A stretch of 8,832 bases of DNA from NCBI GenBank assembly GCA_023301405.1, contig JALZUX010000132.1:1-8832 (forward strand). The letters are read 5' to 3'. The stretch is from Granulosicoccaceae bacterium. GTDB taxonomy: Bacteria > Pseudomonadota > Gammaproteobacteria > Granulosicoccales > Granulosicoccaceae. A program made the translations under genes and the position numbers. Within the stretch, counting starts at the first letter, position 1, and the number at the start of each line of letters is the position of its first letter. The notes under the pieces are model-generated. The model saw only the letters and a list, made by a program, of their open reading frames with translations, had not been told where the DNA came from and searched no databases. This document shows, piece after piece, positions 6,441 through 8,832 of the stretch.

Positions 6441-7460
6441 GCCCGCTTTTAATGTAGGTTGCAGCAATTCGGAAAATTTAAGAATTGGTGCAGAGACCCT
6501 TGGATCGTTGTTAATTAACTTTTCAGAAATAGCTTGAAACTGAGTGTCGCCCAGTTCAGCCGGTATACCCGTTGGTCTGTCCATTGAGAAAAGTTCTTGT
6601 CCGTCAAAGAATTGCTCTGAGACCTGTTTGTTTGTCTGTGCGCATGCCTGTATGCAAGTTTCTTTTAGTTGTGCAGTGACTCGAACTGGATCCCCTTCTT
6701 TTTTCAAGGAAAGGTTTGCCAGTGCTTGGCGGATTAGTCTTTGTGTCGAGTCTGCGCAGTCAATGTTCGAGCTGTTATATTTCAGCTTGTAAGCCAGTAA
6801 CTCTGCGGTAAGGCTTGGGTTGGCATCGGCAACGCCGCGGCGTAGTATTTTTTGTCTGATCTCGAGGTTGTCTACACCAAGCATGTTTACAAAGAAATCG
6901 GCAACAATATCTTTATCGCACAATGAATTACGGGTGAATTTCCGAACCTTAATGTGGCCGTCGCTGGCGTTTTTCCAATCAGTCAGAAACCCAAGGTAGT
7001 CTGAGCTGAACACATGTTCGTAGTAGTGCTCCATAGACTGGCAATAGTTGGTAGCCCAGACTTTCTGCGCATATGATGAAGCGAGGTAATCAATTTGATT
7101 CCGAATGTAAACAATAACTCGCAAATCGTACTTTTTAAATGCCTCTTTGATCATCAGCGGGTGCGAGTTTTGAAAGCTCTCTGAACTGAGGAGCACGTTG
7201 GCAGATTGCTGGTCTATTTCATTGATCAGCGATTTGAGGACCGGCGAGTTTAAGCTGTTCTGTTGTGCTTCTGTTGTTTTATTGGTAGGCATTGAAAACA
7301 ATTTCGCCAGATCATGATGAGCGATACCGCTCTTGCCTGATTCCGGGTAGTACAGATTTAACTGAGAGAGTAAATCCGGACTGCTGTTTACAAACTGCTG
7401 TATCGAACTGGTGCCCGTTTTATGTCTGCCGATGTGTAAAAATAAAATCTTTTGGGTCAT
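6438..7460 (-). CDS. PAPS-dependent sulfotransferase family protein
   Basis: 340 residues from the ATG at 7460. A TTG three bases upstream (7463) is in frame but is a less likely start. The N-terminus has beta-strand KILFLHIGRHKTGTSS (4-19), the 5'-phosphosulfate-binding loop of the sulfotransferase superfamily. NVLLSSESF follows at 88-96. IVYIRNQIDYLASSYAQ (116-132) fits the 3'-phosphate-binding region, with Arg120 and Ser128/129 as candidate PAPS contacts. The length is normal for bacterial carbohydrate or lipid sulfotransferases, and there is no signal peptide, so it would act in the cytoplasm where PAPS is available. The acceptor is not predictable. The immediately coupled glycosyltransferase-like gene suggests a sulfated glycan or glycolipid. 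A GGTG about 6 nt upstream of the ATG is a weak ribosome-binding site. The best alternative is a PAPS-binding-fold protein of other function. Confidence 0.87.
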   Translation of the reverse strand: MTQKILFLHIGRHKTGTSSIQQFVNSSPDLLSQLNLYYPESGKSGIAHHDLAKLFSMPTNKTTEAQQNSLNSPVLKSLINEIDQQSANVLLSSESFQNSHPLMIKEAFKKYDLRVIVYIRNQIDYLASSYAQKVWATNYCQSMEHYYEHVFSSDYLGFLTDWKNASDGHIKVRKFTRNSLCDKDIVADFFVNMLGVDNLEIRQKILRRGVADANPSLTAELLAYKLKYNSSNIDCADSTQRLIRQALANLSLKKEGDPVRVTAQLKETCIQACAQTNKQVSEQFFDGQELFSMDRPTGIPAELGDTQFQAISEKLINNDPRVSAPILKFSELLQPTLKAG

Positions 7461-7676
7461 CAAAACACCAGCTCATGGGTTTGTGTGTAGCACTCGGGCA
7501 GTTTAAATCGCACTTTTCGAGTCAATTTCAGGTGAAAGAGTCGTCAGTGGTCGCAAAGTGCGTACCACTTGTCACGGTTTGTTAATTGTCACACTGAATT
7601 GACATGTTTCAGAAATAAGCGGGGGTTGTGTCTTGAGCTGAGCTTATGTTGCTACGGATTGAATATCGCACAGGGT
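7461..7676 (-). other. Gap between repeat protein and sulfotransferase; possible promoter region
   Basis: No gene is visible. On the minus strand there is an inverted TGTCA-N8-TGACA pair and a repeated GTGACAA about 18 nt apart (roughly 7565-7605), which could be regulator half-sites. ATAAGC/GCTTAT arms 21 nt apart (about 7614-7646) are a weak candidate hairpin after the repeat-protein stop. A TTGACT at 7525-7520 has no acceptable -10 at normal spacing. Whether the sulfotransferase has its own promoter is not decided by the sequence. Confidence 0.25.
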
Positions 7677-8832
7677 TTAATTGACAATGCGGCAGCTGCC
7701 ATTCTTTTCCCATCCGTAGCCTTCCAGAGTCTCCTCAACAATGGCGGCTGTGCAGGCGGGTAAGTCACTGAGTTCAAGCAGAGTAGGGATACTGGAGGCT
7801 ACGACACAGGTCGAGCCATTTTGCCACTCGAAACCATCAAGGTTGCCATCTATGGTAGTGGGTGCACAGACAGGGTAAACGGTGCCAACGATGGTAATGG
7901 CTGCAGGTTCTTCGTTGGTCAGCCTTTTGGTTTGGGCGATGAGACAGGTTTGATTGTTTTCCCAACCGTAGCCGTCTGCGTCGCTGTCAATAACGTGGCT
8001 TGAGCAAGTTGGAAAGGTGATAAATGCCAAGGGTTGTTGGTTGGTCTGGGTAGTGGCGCTTTGTATCAGGCATGACTGGTTGTTTTCCCAGCCGTACCCG
8101 GTAGAGCTATCACCTTGAAAAGACTCCGAACAGATTGGGAAGTTAACCACGGTCAAGGTCGCTTGAGCAAAAGCTTGCTGCTGACTTTGCTGAGTTGTTG
8201 ATTGCTCAAAATAACACGATTGATTATTTTCCCATCCGTAGCCGTCTCCGTCAGTGTCGGTTAAGGCGTCTGAACATGCAGGAAAGGTAATTAGGCCGAG
8301 CTGTGGTGCTTGTGGTGTTGATGTCTCTGCTGTAAACAAGCAACTTTGCTCATTCTCCCAACCGTAGCCGTCCCCGTCTTCATCAATAAGGTTGAAACTG
8401 CATTGCGGGAAGTCGAGTAGAGTAACAGCAGGTGCGCTGGCGTTGTTGGTGGTGGTGTACACGCAGGTCTGATTGTTTTCCCAAGCGTACCCGTCACCGT
8501 CTATGTCAACTATTGAGGCTGAACATTCGGGGAAGGCTAAAGTTGCAGGTTGTTGCTCGGTGACATCGGCAGCTATGAAGATGCATGTTTGGTTGTTCTC
8601 CCAACCGTAGCCGTCACCATCCGTATCTTGCTGCTGCGCCGAACATTCAGGAAATGCCAGTGCTTCTGCTACCGGTGTGAAAGGGGTGGAGTCGTTGCCT
8701 ACTAAGCATGTCTGGTTGTTTTCCCAACCGTAGCCGTCGCCATTGTCATCGATAACTGTGGCGCTGCATGTTGGAAAAGTAGCTGTTTCAACAGGAGGCT
8801 GTGAAGCGGCCGTTTGACTATCGACTGTGCAG
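7677..8832 (-). CDS. Partial: tandem Cys/GYGWENNQ repeat protein, CBM10-like mini-domains (5' end outside window)
   Basis: The frame is open from the window edge at 8832 to the TAA at 7679-7677, giving at least 384 residues without a start. A GTG at 8462 lies inside the array and is not a real start. Nine complete units and the last Cys of a tenth are visible. Each reads FP-x-C-S-x4, then D-x-D-G-D-G-Y-G-W-E-N-N-Q-[ST]-C, then a linker of roughly 15-25 residues. Trp codons fall at 8724, 8601, 8481, 8358, 8232, 8088, 7962, 7824 and 7710, a period of 38-48 residues. The second half of the unit resembles the C-terminal half of CBM10 cellulose-binding modules (YPxC...GWGWEN..SC) with a Ca-loop-like DxDGDG insertion. 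The two Cys of each unit could form a disulfide, which implies export; the signal peptide must be upstream. Linkers are rich in Thr, Gln, Ser and Ala. The protein ends directly after the last unit with no C-terminal anchor. The function is unrecognised; extracellular carbohydrate binding is inferred. Confidence 0.88.
   Translation of the reverse strand, partial: CTVDSQTAASQPPVETATFPTCSATVIDDNGDGYGWENNQTCLVGNDSTPFTPVAEALAFPECSAQQQDTDGDGYGWENNQTCIFIAADVTEQQPATLAFPECSASIVDIDGDGYAWENNQTCVYTTTNNASAPAVTLLDFPQCSFNLIDEDGDGYGWENEQSCLFTAETSTPQAPQLGLITFPACSDALTDTDGDGYGWENNQSCYFEQSTTQQSQQQAFAQATLTVVNFPICSESFQGDSSTGYGWENNQSCLIQSATTQTNQQPLAFITFPTCSSHVIDSDADGYGWENNQTCLIAQTKRLTNEEPAAITIVGTVYPVCAPTTIDGNLDGFEWQNGSTCVVASSIPTLLELSDLPACTAAIVEETLEGYGWEKNGSCRIVN
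7683..8832 (-). repeat. Nine-plus tandem Cys-FP...DGDGYGWENNQ-Cys units, about 114-144 bp each
   Basis: Distances between successive core Trp codons, N- to C-terminal, are 123, 120, 123, 126, 144, 126, 138 and 114 bp. The core coding stretch for Q-N-N-E-W-G-Y-G is strongly conserved, while linkers diverge in length and sequence. Units 1-5 keep the D-x-[DN]-G-D-G loop. Unit 6 has lost it (GDSSTG), unit 7 has DSDADG, and the last two (DGNLDG and EETLEG) have also degenerated. All units keep both cysteines and the central Trp. Confidence 0.9.

Noticed and set aside
7461..7463. TTG as start of the sulfotransferase
   Set aside because: The ATG immediately after it is a better start and leaves the PAPS-binding N-terminus intact.
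7497..7525. Sigma-70 promoter built on TTGACT at 7525-7520
   Set aside because: At 16-18 bp spacing the -10 position reads ACTGCC or similar; the AT-rich TTTAAA is only 12 bp away.
7565..7605. CRP-type operator around TGTGA/TGACA motifs
   Set aside because: The arms are TGTCA-N8-TGACA, not TGTGA-N6-TCACA; only a half-site resembles the consensus.
7677..8462. A complete gene starting at the GTG at 8462
   Set aside because: The GTG lies right after a repeat-unit Cys codon, and the same frame continues upstream without a stop through three more full repeat units to the window edge. The gene is 5'-partial.

Overview
The window reads as a block of accessory, cell-surface genes from a bacterium, most likely a marine gammaproteobacterium. 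That placement is an inference. It rests on a lipoprotein signal, on hydrophobic-plus-basic C-terminal sorting tails of the GlyGly-CTERM kind, and on Cys/GYGW repeats like those of aerobic polysaccharide degraders. There is no ribosomal RNA, tRNA, transposase or integrase to anchor taxonomy.

All five real genes lie on the minus strand, so transcription runs from high to low coordinates. In that order they are: (1) 8832 to 7677, the 3' part of a gene for an array of about 41-residue Cys/GYGWENNQ repeats, open at the window edge; (2) 7460 to 6438, a PAPS-type sulfotransferase; (3) 6436 to 5501, a GT-A-fold glycosyltransferase-like protein starting one base after the sulfotransferase stop; (4) 5300 to 2685, a large probable lipoprotein with two carbohydrate-binding-like modules, three DUF11-like beta-sandwiches and a GGG-plus-hydrophobic C-terminal tail; (5) 2675 to 156, a six-bladed kelch propeller followed by a long Ca-binding thrombospondin-type-3 (TSP3) array and a Cys-containing C-terminal sorting signal. 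Genes 2-3 and 4-5 are tightly coupled pairs. Gaps of about 200 bases separate the blocks. The first 155 bases hold two hairpins and no gene.

Taken together, three very repetitive exported proteins, all with probable Ca-binding or carbohydrate-binding modules, flank two cytoplasmic enzymes that could build or sulfate a glycan. A reasonable but unproven reading is a surface adhesion or polysaccharide-binding locus in which genes 4 and 5 are anchored at the cell surface and genes 2 and 3 make or modify the glycan they meet. No sortase or rhombosortase is present here, so processing would depend on an enzyme encoded elsewhere. There are no plausible plus-strand genes. The plus-strand open frames are antisense shadows of the repetitive acidic proteins.
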